Source: Phycisphaerae bacterium
GTDB taxonomy: Bacteria > Planctomycetota > Phycisphaerae > JAAYCJ01
DNA: 41,236 nt
Direction: 5' to 3'
NCBI GenBank assembly: GCA_012729815.1
Contig: JAAYCJ010000176.1
Span: 1 to 41,236, forward strand
Shown here: positions 1 to 8,933 of the stretch, piece after piece
Numbering within the stretch: position 1 is the stretch's first letter
How the letters are laid out: each line of letters starts with the position of its first letter
Made by a program: the position numbers and the translations under genes
Notes under the pieces: model-generated
The model's database searches: none
The model's input: the letters and a program-made list of their open reading frames with translations, nothing else
Told to the model about the DNA's origin: nothing

Positions 1-1239
1 ACGACGCTGACCGCCCTCCACGCGGTGGACAAGGGTTTTCGGGAAGCGATCAAAGCCGAAGCTGAGATCGAAGAAGCCCAGCAGAAGGGCACGGACATCT
101 TCACAAGCCAGACCCTGGCCGTCCTCAAGCAGACTCAGGAGAAGCTTGCGGCCCTGCGGGAGCACTTCGCCGAGCAGAGCAAGCAGGCCGAAGAGGCTCT
201 CAACGCCACCGCCGACATCTCGCAGTGGACGGTGACCCTGGTCTCGATTGTCGCGGTCGTGGCCGGCCTGGCCATCAGCATCTTTCTGGTCCGCTCGATC
301 TCGCTGCCGATCAACCGGGTGATCGCCGGTCTGCGGAGCGGGGCCGAGCAGGTGGCGGCGGCGTCGGGGCAGGTGTCCCAGTCGAGCCAGCAGATGGCTG
401 AAGGCGCCAGCGAGCAGGCATCGAGCCTCGAGGAAACCAGCTCCTCGCTTGAGGAGATGGCCTCGATGACCAAAAAGAACGCCGAGAACGCCAAGCAGGC
501 CAGCGGCATGACCAACGAGGTCGGCTCGGCCGCCGAGAAGGGCGGCGAGGCCATCCGCCGCATGAGCGACGCCATCGCCAGGATCAAGACCTCATCCGAC
601 CAGACGGCCAAAATCCTCAAGACGATCGACGAGATCGCGTTCCAGACCAACCTGCTGGCCCTCAACGCCGCGGTCGAAGCCGCGCGGGCCGGCGAGGCGG
701 GCAAGGGCTTTGCCGTGGTCGCTGAGGAGGTGCGAAATCTGGCCCAGCGGTCGGCCGAGGCGGCCAAGAACACCGCCACGCTGATCGAGGAGGCCCAAGG
801 CAACGCCGAACACGGCGTGAGCGTCTCGAGCGAAGTCGAGAACGTGCTTAAGGAGATCATCGAAGGCGTCCATCAGGTCACCACGCTGGTCAATGACGTC
901 TCCTCGGCCTCGGATCAGCAGGCCCAGGGCATCGACCAGATCAACACGGCGGTGGCCCAGATGGACAAAGTCACCCAGTCCAACGCAGCCAACGCCGAGG
1001 AGTCGGCCAGCGCCTCCGAGGAACTCTCGGCCCAGGCGGTCGAACTGACCGAACTGGTCGGCGCCCTGGTCCGGCTCGTCGAAGGCGCCGGCGCCGGGTC
1101 CGCGCAATCCGGCGACCAAGCCGCCAGGGCCCAGCCGAAGGGCAAGACGCTCGCGGCCACGATGGACAAAAGCAAAACTCCCAAGGCGGCCGCCTGCGGG
1201 AAGTCCGTTGACGGTCATGGCGATCTGACGGAGTTCTAG
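1..1239 (+). CDS. Methyl-accepting chemotaxis protein, 3' part (5' end outside window)
   Basis: The reading frame is open from base 1, so the N-terminal sensor part lies outside the window; 412 codons remain. A helical segment is followed by a transmembrane helix (about bases 226-291), a very short HAMP-like linker ([10 protein letters not shown]) and a long helical signalling domain. The conserved hairpin tip, with [18 protein letters not shown] and [15 protein letters not shown], lies at bases 628-753 and is the part known to contact CheA and CheW in this family. The protein would sit in the inner membrane and pass ligand or redox signals to the CheA kinase. It is followed by a strong terminator and then cheW; no cheA, cheR or cheB is visible. 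The C-terminal tail ends DLTEF, which only weakly resembles the CheR-docking pentapeptide. Family assignment is firm; the ligand is unknown. Confidence 0.94.
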   Translation, partial: TTLTALHAVDKGFREAIKAEAEIEEAQQKGTDIFTSQTLAVLKQTQEKLAALREHFAEQSKQAEEALNATADISQWTVTLVSIVAVVAGLAISIFLVRSISLPINRVIAGLRSGAEQVAAASGQVSQSSQQMAEGASEQASSLEETSSSLEEMASMTKKNAENAKQASGMTNEVGSAAEKGGEAIRRMSDAIARIKTSSDQTAKILKTIDEIAFQTNLLALNAAVEAARAGEAGKGFAVVAEEVRNLAQRSAEAAKNTATLIEEAQGNAEHGVSVSSEVENVLKEIIEGVHQVTTLVNDVSSASDQQAQGIDQINTAVAQMDKVTQSNAANAEESASASEELSAQAVELTELVGALVRLVEGAGAGSAQSGDQAARAQPKGKTLAATMDKSKTPKAAACGKSVDGHGDLTEF

Positions 1240-1269
1240 TCTACACTACCCCAGTGTTTACCCCGGAGC

Positions 1270-1313
1270 AGGGGCGAAGGCGCTACTCCTCCTTCGCCCC
1301 TACCCCTTTTTTT
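1270..1313 (+). terminator. Rho-independent terminator after the chemoreceptor gene
   Basis: An 11-bp perfect stem (AGGGGCGAAGG at 1270-1280 with CCTTCGCCCCT at 1291-1301), a 10-nt loop and, after ACCCC, a run of seven T. It lies 31 bases past the chemoreceptor stop codon and separates that transcript from cheW. Confidence 0.85.
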
Positions 1314-1342
1314 ACACGTTTACGCGTCCACCGGCCGGTAGT

Positions 1343-1422
1343 CGGCGGATGCCTCGTTTCGAAAGTTATCGGGCGTTTGAGCATCCCAGCCGATCCGCCG
1401 GATGGAAAAACGCCATGCGAGG
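1343..1422 (+). ncRNA. Candidate structured RNA or 5' leader between the terminator and cheW
   Basis: Three nested helices can be drawn: CCTCG 1352-1356 with CGAGG 1418-1422; GGCGTTT 1372-1378 with AAACGCC 1408-1414; CATCC 1382-1386 with GGATG 1400-1404, with a purine-rich internal loop (GAG opposite GAA). In addition CGGCGGAT at 1343-1350 is the exact reverse complement of ATCCGCCG at 1393-1400, so the apical region can pair with upstream sequence as a pseudoknot or as an alternative fold. It starts about 30 bases after a terminator and about 110 bases before cheW. I could not match it to a known riboswitch class. Whether it is transcribed with cheW is inference. Confidence 0.3.
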
Positions 1423-1533
1423 ACTCTTACCTAAAGTGGTCGCCTGTTTTACCGACTATACCAATAGCTCGACACACGTTGGGGCACCCAGCGGCCGTTT
1501 GAGCCGCACTTGTCGTGAAAACGAAAGGGCTGA

Positions 1534-2091
1534 ATGATGACCACCGCAGTGAAAGGTCAGGAAAGCCGTTCGATGGACTCTCACACCGTCGCTGCAACGA
1601 CCCCGGTCCGGGCTGAGGCGGGCAAGTACCTGACCTTCAACCTGGCCAGTGAGGTCTATGGTCTGGAGATCCTCAAAGTCCAGGAAATCATCGGCATCAT
1701 GCAGGTCACCCGCGTGCCCTGCATGCCCGACTTCGTCCGCGGGGTGATCAATCTGCGCGGCAAGGTCATTCCGGTGGTGGACCTGAGACTCAAGTTCCGC
1801 ATGTCCGAGCAGCAGGACACCGAAAAGACCTGCATCATCGTTGTCCAGGTCGCCCGGAGCACCGGCCAGATCACCATGGGCATCATCGTGGATGAGGTCT
1901 CTGAGGTGATGGACATCACCGGCGACCAGATCGAGCCGGCCCCCTCCTTCGGCACGAACGTCGATACCGAGTTCATCCTCGGCATGGGAAAGGTGGGTCA
2001 GCGGGTGGTCATCCTGCTCGACATCGAGAAGGTGCTCTCGAGCACCGAAATCGAACTGGTGGATACGGTGGCCGAGGAGGCTGGGGCCTGA
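1534..2091 (+). CDS. cheW: Chemotaxis coupling protein CheW
   Basis: A single CheW (SH3-like) domain of about 150 residues follows a polar N-terminal tail of about 30 residues. Recognisable landmarks are YLTFNLASEVYGLEI, VQEIIG, the hallmark FVRGVINLRGKVIPVVDLR and a C-terminal VVILLDIEKVL strand-helix. CheW is a cytoplasmic adaptor that bridges chemoreceptor tips and the CheA P5 domain, which fits the chemoreceptor gene just upstream. The start is ambiguous: tandem ATGs at 1534 and 1537 follow GAAAGGG at 1523-1529 (spacing 4 or 7), and an ATG at 1573 also has a purine-rich sequence before it. The product is 185 residues from 1534, slightly longer than usual because of the tail. It is separated from the chemoreceptor by a terminator, so it is probably transcribed from its own promoter, which I could not pinpoint. 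Confidence 0.94.
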   Translation: MMTTAVKGQESRSMDSHTVAATTPVRAEAGKYLTFNLASEVYGLEILKVQEIIGIMQVTRVPCMPDFVRGVINLRGKVIPVVDLRLKFRMSEQQDTEKTCIIVVQVARSTGQITMGIIVDEVSEVMDITGDQIEPAPSFGTNVDTEFILGMGKVGQRVVILLDIEKVLSSTEIELVDTVAEEAGA

Positions 2092-2150
2092 GCGTCCCGC
2101 AGCCGAGGCTCAACCACTTCCAGATAGTTTCGAGCTTGCGATTTGTCATA

Positions 2151-2194
2151 AACAGGCGGCCGGCCTGGGGGGTACGGCCGCCTGTTCCCGTTTT
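2151..2194 (+). terminator. Hairpin terminator after cheW
   Basis: Perfect 12-bp stem (AACAGGCGGCCG at 2151-2162 with CGGCCGCCTGTT at 2175-2186), 12-nt loop, followed by CCCGTTTTA. The T-run is short, so termination may be moderate. Confidence 0.65.
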
Positions 2195-2220
2195 ACCCGC
2201 CTGGCCGCCACCCCTTGCGG

Positions 2221-2249
2221 TTGTAAACCCACCCGGCCGGGACTACAAT
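2221..2249 (+). promoter_or_regulatory. Sigma70-type promoter of queD
   Basis: TTGTAA at 2221-2226, 17-bp spacer, TACAAT at 2244-2249. Transcription would start near 2256, leaving a leader of only about 13-19 bases before the queD start codon. Confidence 0.65.
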
Positions 2250-2274
2250 TGTCCGTCACATTCCGGAGATGATC

Positions 2275-2733
2275 GTGTACCGCGTGTGCAAACATTTCGA
2301 GTTCCAAGCCGCCCATGTGCTCGGCAAGCACCCGGGCCGATGCCGCTATCCGCACGGCCATGGCTACCGCGTCGAGGTCGTCCTGGCCGCCGAGCGGTTG
2401 GATGACAATGACATGGTCTGCGACTTCGGAGCCATTAAGGCCATCGTCGAGGAGTGCCTGGACGGCTGGGACCATGCCATGATGATCAACTCCGCCGATA
2501 CGCGCACCGTTGAAACGCAGGCCGAAAACCCCCGAAAGGTCGTTTTCCAGGATCGCGACCCCAGCAGCGAGGTCCTGGCCCGTGAGCTCTTCGAGCACAT
2601 CGTCCGCCGTCTGGCCCAGCCGACGGTGGAGAACCGGCATGGCGTCCGCTATAAGCTCAATCCTTACGCCCATTTGGAGAAAGTGCGGGTCTGGGAAACC
2701 TCCGGCGCCTGGGCGGAATACGAGGCGGACTGA
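2275..2733 (+). CDS. queD: 6-carboxytetrahydropterin synthase / 6-pyruvoyl-tetrahydropterin synthase family (QueD-like)
   Basis: A 152-residue T-fold enzyme. The zinc ligands typical of the family are visible: His14 (FQAAH) and His27/His29 in YPHGHGY, with the catalytic cysteine Cys23 four residues before the HGH, and DHAMM in the second half. QueD converts dihydroneopterin triphosphate to 6-carboxytetrahydropterin for queuosine synthesis; PTPS homologues make 6-pyruvoyl-tetrahydropterin, and the sequence alone does not fully separate the two. I chose GTG 2275 because GGAG (2265-2268) is six bases before it and the product then begins MYRV; ATG 2269 directly abuts that GGAG and would add two residues. 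An insert of about 20 residues (TRTVETQAENPRKVVFQDRD) lies after DHAMM. No queC or queE is in the window. It converges with comF, with 16 bases between stops. Confidence 0.86.
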   Translation: MYRVCKHFEFQAAHVLGKHPGRCRYPHGHGYRVEVVLAAERLDDNDMVCDFGAIKAIVEECLDGWDHAMMINSADTRTVETQAENPRKVVFQDRDPSSEVLARELFEHIVRRLAQPTVENRHGVRYKLNPYAHLEKVRVWETSGAWAEYEAD

Positions 2734-2749
2734 CCGGTGAGCACGGCCC

Positions 2750-3559
2750 TCAGATCCTCGGCACCGCCGCCCGGGCGATTACAGCCCCGTACACCCGGCG
2801 CGCCCCGCCGCCTCGCAGGGCACGGGCGGCCTCCCGGATGGTCGCCCCGGTGGTCATCACGTCGTCAACCAGGCACACCACGGCTCCATCCAGCGGCATA
2901 TGAGATTTAGTTCTAAAAGCTCCACTGATGTTCTCGGCTCGGGACGTCGCACTCAAGTTCACCTGCGGCGCCGTTGCCCGCGTCCGCTCCAACACTCTCA
3001 GAACCGGGATGCCCGTTCGCCTGGCCAGATGCTCAACCAGCAGGCGGGTGTGGTCGAAGCCCCTTCGCCAGATCCGGCTCCAGTGGCTGGCCACCGGCAC
3101 CAGGACATCCACCTCCTCGATCCACAGCCGGTCCGCCAAGTGTCCCGCCAACAGCTCCGCCAGAACCTGGCCGGCATGCAAGTGCTTGTTGTATTTGTAG
3201 TTGCGGATGGCCTCGGACAGCAGAGGCTCGTACGTGCCCACCAGGCAGAGCCCGGCCAGCACCCAGGGCTCGTTCTCGCAGCCGGCGCAGCGTTTCTTGC
3301 GGGTAATCCTCTGGTGAGGGCCCAACGGACGGCCGCAGGTCGGGCAGTAGGGCCGCTGGCGGGTAATGACCAACTCATTCCAGCAGGGGGGGCACCAGTT
3401 GGCCTGCGGGCCGAGCAGCCTCTGGCAGGCCACACAGTGCCGGGGAAATGCCAGAGCGGCCAGATGCTCGCCCAGTCCGGCCAGTCTTTCCCGCAGAACT
3501 GCCATCGGCCCACCGCCATCCGGGTTGGTCCCGCCTGGACCTTCAAACCATGGTTGCAT
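2750..3559 (-). CDS. comF: ComF family phosphoribosyltransferase-like protein
   Basis: A 269-residue protein with the standard ComF layout. N-terminal cysteine pairs form zinc ribbons (CVACQ, WCPPCW, YCPTCG, RCAGCE), followed by a type I phosphoribosyltransferase domain ending in the PRPP-binding loop VDDVMTTGAT. ComF proteins take part in natural DNA uptake in some bacteria, but many homologues sit in organisms without competence and their substrate is unknown. The gene is alone on the minus strand, divergent from lptF. ATG at 3559 is used; an internal ATG 18 codons in (MAVLRERL) is an alternative, since the first 18 residues are Gly/Pro-rich and not family-like. A promoter-like sequence lies just upstream of 3559, which favours the longer form. 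Confidence 0.86.
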   Translation of the reverse strand: MQPWFEGPGGTNPDGGGPMAVLRERLAGLGEHLAALAFPRHCVACQRLLGPQANWCPPCWNELVITRQRPYCPTCGRPLGPHQRITRKKRCAGCENEPWVLAGLCLVGTYEPLLSEAIRNYKYNKHLHAGQVLAELLAGHLADRLWIEEVDVLVPVASHWSRIWRRGFDHTRLLVEHLARRTGIPVLRVLERTRATAPQVNLSATSRAENISGAFRTKSHMPLDGAVVCLVDDVMTTGATIREAARALRGGGARRVYGAVIARAAVPRI

Positions 3560-3577
3560 AAGCCTACTGCCGCTGGT

Positions 3578-3605
3578 ATTTTACGCACTAATGTATGGAC
3601 CGCAA
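3578..3605 (-). promoter_or_regulatory. Promoter of comF
   Basis: On the minus strand TTGCGG (3600-3605), a 16-bp spacer and TAAAAT (3578-3583). Transcription would start near 3571, about 12 bases before the comF ATG. Confidence 0.5.
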
Positions 3606-3707
3606 TGGGAGACCTGAGAAACCACCGGTACCGGCGTGCTCGGAGAGCGTCAGCCGCCGGGCATGCGATGCGGCGCGGACCGGACAGAGAGTGAAACGAA
3701 ACAAACC

Positions 3708-5345
3708 ATGATTGTTATTCTGCAACGGTACATTTTTCGCGAGTTGTTCCGGGCGTTCCTGCTGACCGTGGTCGCCCTGACCGCGATGCTGGGCTTCGGC
3801 GGAGGGGTCAAGGACCTGCTGATGAGCCAGGGAATCACAGCCGACCAGATGGTCAAGCTGCTGATCTACCTGCTGCCGGTCGTGCTGACCTACGCCCTGC
3901 CGGTGGCGGCCCTGTTCAGCACGACGATCACCTACGGGCGATTCTCTTCGGACAATGAGATCAACGCCTGCCGGGCCAGCGGCATCAACATCCACAAGCT
4001 GCTGATCCCAGCGTTCGTCCTGAGCATCATCGTGACCGTCCTGACCTTCGGGCTCGAGAACTTCGTCATTCCCGATCTGGCCGAGCGGACCGGCCGGCTG
4101 GTCAAGGGCAACCTTCAGAGCATGGCTGAGTTCCAGCTCCGTCGGCGCGGGTATCTCGCCCACATGGGTCGCGCCTTGCACGCCGATCGGGTCGACGGAT
4201 CGGTGCTGCCGAAGCGTCAGCCGGACGGCACCATGTCGCGCGGCCACATTCAGCTTTCCCAGGTGACCTTCCTCGAGCAGCAGGACGACGTGCCTGTCCG
4301 TTACGGGACGGCCAGGTCAGCTTTGATCTTCTTCGACTATGACCCGGACGGCCTGCGGATCGACTTCTGCTTCAATAAAGTGCGCATGTTCGACGAAGAG
4401 CAGGGGCAAATGGTCCAGTTCGACTTTTACACCCCGGACAAGAGCCTGAGGCCGCCGGACGGTCTGATGGATCAACGGCGGGTCAAGTTCCTCCCGCTGC
4501 CGATGCTGCTGGACATCGCCCGCGATCCGATGACCTTCAAGCCGATGACCGAAAGCGTAGCCGCCCTTCGCGGGCAACTGCGTGAGGCGGTGGCGTCCGC
4601 GATGCAGATGGACGAATTCCGGCGCGAGGGCGAGATCCGGCTGTTGGACGCCGACCACCGCTACGCAGTGACCGCTGACGAACTGACGCTCCGCCCGGAC
4701 GGCCAGCTTCTGCTCCAGGGCAACGTGAAGGTAGTGCGGAACGGTCCATCCGGCGTTCAGAGCTTGCTGGCCCGCTCCGGATCAATCCTGGCGGTCGATC
4801 GTGGGCCCGGTTCGCCTCCCGCGGCTCAGGTCCGCCTTCGCGACGTGCGAATTCAGGACACCGCCTCAGCCGACCCGAACATGGTGGTGGAGCGGCCGGA
4901 CATCGAACTGGAGAACCTTCAGACCGCTCCGGAGGCGCTCTCCGAAGCTGAGGAGTATACCGACGATCAGCTTCTCGACCCGGATTTCCCCCTGGACTTC
5001 GGCGACATGTACCTGGCCAACGTCCGCGATCAGGCGATCGAAAATCGGGCCCGGTTCTTCAACCAGTCGATGGCTGAGATCAACACCCGCCTGGCCTACA
5101 GCTCCAGCGCCCTGGTGCTGCTGATCCTGGGAGCGGGGCTGGGCATCATCTTCCGCGGCGGGCACTTCGTCAGCGCCTTCGGCCTGAGCTTCATTCCCAT
5201 GCTCGCGGTCGTGGTGATGATCGTGACGGGCAAGCAGATCAGCCGGGCCGGCGACCCGGTGATCGGCTCGATCGCCATCTGGTCGGGCCTGGCTCTGGTG
5301 ATCGTGGCCGACGTCGTCATTCTGGGCAAGTTTTTGAAGCGTTAG
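3708..5345 (+). CDS. lptF: LptF/LptG family permease (first of pair), with enlarged periplasmic domain
   Basis: YjgP/YjgQ-family permease of 545 residues. Residues 1-125 carry the N-terminal membrane helices with the typical RYIFRELFRAF start; the last ~90 residues hold three more helices (SSSALVLLILGAGLGI, IPMLAVVVMIVTG, GLALVIVADVVI). LptF and LptG form the inner-membrane core that, with the LptB ATPase, extracts lipopolysaccharide; lptB, lptC and lptA are not here. The periplasmic part is about 320 residues, far more than in the usual ~360-residue family member. It includes a stretch at residues 318-375 (ADELTLRPDGQLLLQGNVKVV) that reads like an OstA/LptA/LptC beta-jellyroll strand pattern. 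ATG 3708 is chosen because it gives the family N-terminus; the frame stays open upstream to 3636 without family similarity. It lies nine bases from lptG. Confidence 0.86.
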   Translation: MIVILQRYIFRELFRAFLLTVVALTAMLGFGGGVKDLLMSQGITADQMVKLLIYLLPVVLTYALPVAALFSTTITYGRFSSDNEINACRASGINIHKLLIPAFVLSIIVTVLTFGLENFVIPDLAERTGRLVKGNLQSMAEFQLRRRGYLAHMGRALHADRVDGSVLPKRQPDGTMSRGHIQLSQVTFLEQQDDVPVRYGTARSALIFFDYDPDGLRIDFCFNKVRMFDEEQGQMVQFDFYTPDKSLRPPDGLMDQRRVKFLPLPMLLDIARDPMTFKPMTESVAALRGQLREAVASAMQMDEFRREGEIRLLDADHRYAVTADELTLRPDGQLLLQGNVKVVRNGPSGVQSLLARSGSILAVDRGPGSPPAAQVRLRDVRIQDTASADPNMVVERPDIELENLQTAPEALSEAEEYTDDQLLDPDFPLDFGDMYLANVRDQAIENRARFFNQSMAEINTRLAYSSSALVLLILGAGLGIIFRGGHFVSAFGLSFIPMLAVVVMIVTGKQISRAGDPVIGSIAIWSGLALVIVADVVILGKFLKR

Positions 5346-5354
5346 GACCGCATC

Positions 5355-6458
5355 ATGCGATATCCGATCAAGACCATAGACCGCTACCTGATCCGCAGCT
5401 TCACCTACAGCTACCTGATCAGCGTGCTGATCATGATGAGCCTCTACGTGCTGCTGGACATGTTCGCCAACATCGACGAATTCGCCGACCCGGACAAGCC
5501 GATGCGGCGGATGATCCGGGAGATCCTCAGCTACTACGGCTACCACAGCTTCCTCTACTTCGCCCAGGTGGCGGGCATGATCACGCTGGTGGCCGCCGCC
5601 TTTACCCTCGCCCGGCTCTACCGCAGCAACGAGCTGACCGCCATGCTGGCCGGCGGGATCTCGCTCTACCGGGTGGCCCTGCCGATCATCCTGATGGGCC
5701 TGGTCTTCAACGCCCTGTGGGTGGTCGATCAGGAGTGTATCATTCCGCGGATCGCGGACAAGCTGGTGCTCGCCCACAGCGAGGCCGGCGGCAAGCGGGC
5801 CTTTTCGCTGGGTTTCCTGCGCGACTCCCGCAACGCCCTGCTGACCGCGTCGCGCTACGTGCCGGCGGAAAAGAAGATGGAAGAGATGCTGGTCCTCGAG
5901 CGGGACGCCGAGGGCCAACTGGTGGCCAAGATCTCGGCTGAGAGCGCCACCTGGGACGCCGATCGCGGCTGCTGGGCCCTCACGCGGGGCATGGTTCAGG
6001 CGCCCTCCAACGTCGAGGAATTCGTGGTCCGCGGCGAAGTCAAGCGCCGGCCGATGGAGTACTACAAGAGCGAGTGGCAGCCGGACGACCTTCTGCTTCG
6101 CCAGGCCGCCGGATGGACCTGGTTGATGGGCCTCGGCGAGCTCAACGCCCTGTTGCGCAAGCCTCACCTGGTGCCGGATATCCGCGAGATCGTGGCCGCC
6201 CGGCACGTGCGATTCACCCAGCCGGTGGTCAACATTCTGATCCTGCTGCTGGGAATCCCGTTCTTCCTGAATCGCGAGCCGCACAACGTGCTGTTGTCGG
6301 TGGGATGGTGCCTGGCCCTGGCGATCCTGTGCTTCATGCTGGCCTTCGTCAGCCAGAACGTGGCGTCGACCTCGGCCTATCCGGCCCTGGCCGCGTGGAT
6401 GCCGATCCTCGTGTTCGGGCCGGTGGCCACGTACCTGATCACGAGCATCAAGACCTGA
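5355..6458 (+). CDS. lptG: LptF/LptG family permease (second of pair)
   Basis: A 367-residue YjgP/YjgQ permease of normal family length. The N-terminus (IDRYLIRSFTYSYLISVLIMMSLYVLLDMFANIDEF) and the following helices match the LptG pattern; a periplasmic beta-rich domain of about 110 residues follows, then C-terminal helices (TQPVVNILILLLGIPFF). It starts nine bases after the first permease, with an AGGA Shine-Dalgarno overlapping that gene's TAG stop, so the two are translated from one message and should form the LptFG heterodimer of the lipopolysaccharide export machine. Which of the two is strictly F or G is assigned by order only. Confidence 0.87.
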   Translation: MRYPIKTIDRYLIRSFTYSYLISVLIMMSLYVLLDMFANIDEFADPDKPMRRMIREILSYYGYHSFLYFAQVAGMITLVAAAFTLARLYRSNELTAMLAGGISLYRVALPIILMGLVFNALWVVDQECIIPRIADKLVLAHSEAGGKRAFSLGFLRDSRNALLTASRYVPAEKKMEEMLVLERDAEGQLVAKISAESATWDADRGCWALTRGMVQAPSNVEEFVVRGEVKRRPMEYYKSEWQPDDLLLRQAAGWTWLMGLGELNALLRKPHLVPDIREIVAARHVRFTQPVVNILILLLGIPFFLNREPHNVLLSVGWCLALAILCFMLAFVSQNVASTSAYPALAAWMPILVFGPVATYLITSIKT

Positions 6459-6517
6459 CGCCGGATCGACGGGACCGACGTCGGAAAATCAGTGGGGTAC
6501 AAACCGGGAACGGACCG

Positions 6518-8215
6518 ATGTCGATTTTCACCGTGCCCATGACCATCCGCTACACCCAGCGCCTGGGACAGATCGTCTCGGCCATGGCCCGCCACGGATT
6601 CGGCACGTGGGTTTCCCAGTTGCGCCTTCGCCGGCATGTCCCCTGGTCCGGCCGATGGCTCGGGCGCCGTGAGGTCCCGGATGAACAGGTCGCCAAGGCC
6701 AGCGTGGGCAAGCGGCTTGTCGCCTTCTGCGAGGAACTCGGTCCGACCTTCGTGAAACTCGGACAACTGCTCAGTTCGCGGCCGGACCTGATCCCGTCCG
6801 ACTGGATGGACGACCTGCGCACGCTTCAGGACCGCGTCATCGCCTTTCCCACGCCTCAGGCCCACCGCATCATCGAAGCCGACCTGGGCAACCCGGTCGC
6901 CAAGCTTTTCGCCGAGTTCGACCCGGTCCCGCTGGCCAGCGGGTCGATCGCCCAGACCTACCGGGCCAGAACCTTCGACGGCTGCGACGTCGTGGTCAAG
7001 GTCCGCCGTCCCGGAATCGACCAACTCGTCCGGCTTGACATGCACATTCTGACCCGCCTCGCCGAGAGCATGGAGAAGTACATTCCGGAAGTGCGGCTTT
7101 ATCAGCCGACCTCCGTGATCGACGAGTTCTCGCAGACCATCGCCCGCGAAATGGACCTGCTCAACGAGGCGACCGTCACCGAACGAATCCACCGTTTCTT
7201 CGCCAATCACTCCAACGTAGTCACGCCCGCTGTCCGATGGGACTTGACCTCCAACCGCGTGCTGACCATGACGTACCTCAAGGGCCGAAGCTTCAACGAG
7301 GCCCTCTCCGACCCGGACCTGCCCATTCAGCGCCGGGCACTCGCCCGCACCCTGGTCGACGCGTTCATGCAGCAGTACCTTGAACTGAACGTCTTCAACG
7401 CCGACCCGCATCCGGGCAATCTGATCGTGATTCCCCCAGCCACCATCGGCATCATTGACTTCGGCATGGCCGGCCAGCTCGACTCCAAACGCTGCGCCTA
7501 TTTCATCGTCCTGATGACCGCTGCGACCTACCGACAAATGGACCTGGTGATGGACCTGCTGGCCACCATGAACGCCCTGACGACGGCGACGGACGTCGAA
7601 CTGCTCAAACGCGATCTGGGCGCCCTGCTCGATAAGTACCAGGCCCTGCCGTTGCGCTACATGAACTTTCAGATCGTCTTTAACGAGATGAGCGCCCTGG
7701 CCCGCAAACACCACGTGAGCCTGCCGCGGGACTTCGTGATGATGGGCAAGAGCCTGGTCAACGTCGGCGGCGCGGCGCTGCAGCTCGATCGCGACATGAA
7801 CCCCAACGAGGTGATCCGCCCGCGCGTTCGCCAGGCCCTGCTCAAACTCTTCGGCCGCGACAACCTCGGCCGCGAAGCCCTGCTGGGAGTCTGGCACGGG
7901 GCCATGCTGGTCAAGGATTTGCCCGGCATGGTCCGCGAACTCTCGCGCAAACTCCTGCGGGGCGAACTCAAGGTGGTCATGGGCCACGAAGGGCTCTACG
8001 AGCTGACCCGCGAACTGGACCGTTCGAGCAACCGGATCTCCTTCGCCATGGTCGTCGCGGGCATCATCGTCGGCTCCAGCCTGATCGTCCATGCCCGAGT
8101 CGGACCCACCTGGTTCGGCGGCATGCCCATCCTCGGCCTGACCGGCTACCTGGTCGCCGCGGTCATGGGCCTCTACCTGCTGATCGCGATCATCCGCAGC
8201 GGCAAGCTCTCGTAA
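6518..8215 (+). CDS. ubiB: AarF/UbiB family atypical protein kinase-like membrane protein
   Basis: A 565-residue ABC1/ADCK/UbiB protein. The family hallmarks are intact: the KLGQ motif at 80-83 (KLGQLLSSRPDLIPS), the alanine-rich-loop equivalent ASGSIAQTY (140-148), Lys161 in VVVKVRRPG, DPHPGN at 296-301 and DFG at 314-316. Two hydrophobic helices end the protein (about 515-560). Members bind ATP and support quinone (ubiquinone or plastoquinone) metabolism at the membrane. This window has no other quinone gene, so the exact role is open. ATG 6518 is chosen because the protein there begins in the family region; the same frame extends upstream inside lptG but that part is only a shadow. It follows lptG by 59 bases and may be co-transcribed. 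Confidence 0.9.
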   Translation: MSIFTVPMTIRYTQRLGQIVSAMARHGFGTWVSQLRLRRHVPWSGRWLGRREVPDEQVAKASVGKRLVAFCEELGPTFVKLGQLLSSRPDLIPSDWMDDLRTLQDRVIAFPTPQAHRIIEADLGNPVAKLFAEFDPVPLASGSIAQTYRARTFDGCDVVVKVRRPGIDQLVRLDMHILTRLAESMEKYIPEVRLYQPTSVIDEFSQTIAREMDLLNEATVTERIHRFFANHSNVVTPAVRWDLTSNRVLTMTYLKGRSFNEALSDPDLPIQRRALARTLVDAFMQQYLELNVFNADPHPGNLIVIPPATIGIIDFGMAGQLDSKRCAYFIVLMTAATYRQMDLVMDLLATMNALTTATDVELLKRDLGALLDKYQALPLRYMNFQIVFNEMSALARKHHVSLPRDFVMMGKSLVNVGGAALQLDRDMNPNEVIRPRVRQALLKLFGRDNLGREALLGVWHGAMLVKDLPGMVRELSRKLLRGELKVVMGHEGLYELTRELDRSSNRISFAMVVAGIIVGSSLIVHARVGPTWFGGMPILGLTGYLVAAVMGLYLLIAIIRSGKLS

Positions 8216-8276
8216 TCCAACCGTCGTTACGCTACAATAACCCGGCGGCCGTACCGCCGTCGCGTGGAGCAATGCG

Positions 8277-8849
<573 letters not shown>

Positions 8850-8875
8850 TTGATTTCAATCAAGTATTGAAAGAG

Positions 8876-8917
8876 GGTTTCCTTTACTCCCGTATCGCGA
8901 TACGATTTCAGGAAACC
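8876..8917 (+). promoter_or_regulatory. nfu promoter overlapped by a palindromic operator-like site
   Basis: A perfect 14-bp palindrome CGTATCGCGATACG (8891-8904) is flanked by a second inverted pair, GGTTTCC 8876-8882 and GGAAACC 8911-8917. A plausible promoter runs through it: TTTCCT 8878-8883, 17-bp spacer, TACGAT 8901-8906. The palindrome would cover the spacer and the start of the -10 box, the usual place for a repressor. TTGATTTCAATCAA, another dyad, lies at 8850-8863. The regulator is unknown; an iron-sulfur or iron sensor is a guess from the gene downstream. Confidence 0.5.
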
Positions 8918-8933
8918 TTAAAAGGAGCGAACG

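Noticed and set aside
1343-1422. c-di-GMP (GEMM) riboswitch before cheW
   Set aside because: The position suits it, but the conserved GGGCAAACC and GGGACGCAAAGCC-type segments of that class are absent.
1254-1502. Open frame of 82 codons between the chemoreceptor gene and cheW
   Set aside because: It runs straight through the strong terminator hairpin, has no ribosome site and shows no recognisable protein pattern.
6074-6517. Long N-terminal extension of the AarF/UbiB protein
   Set aside because: The extra 148 codons lie inside lptG in another frame, are Pro/Arg-rich as expected for a shadow, and the family region starts at ATG 6518.
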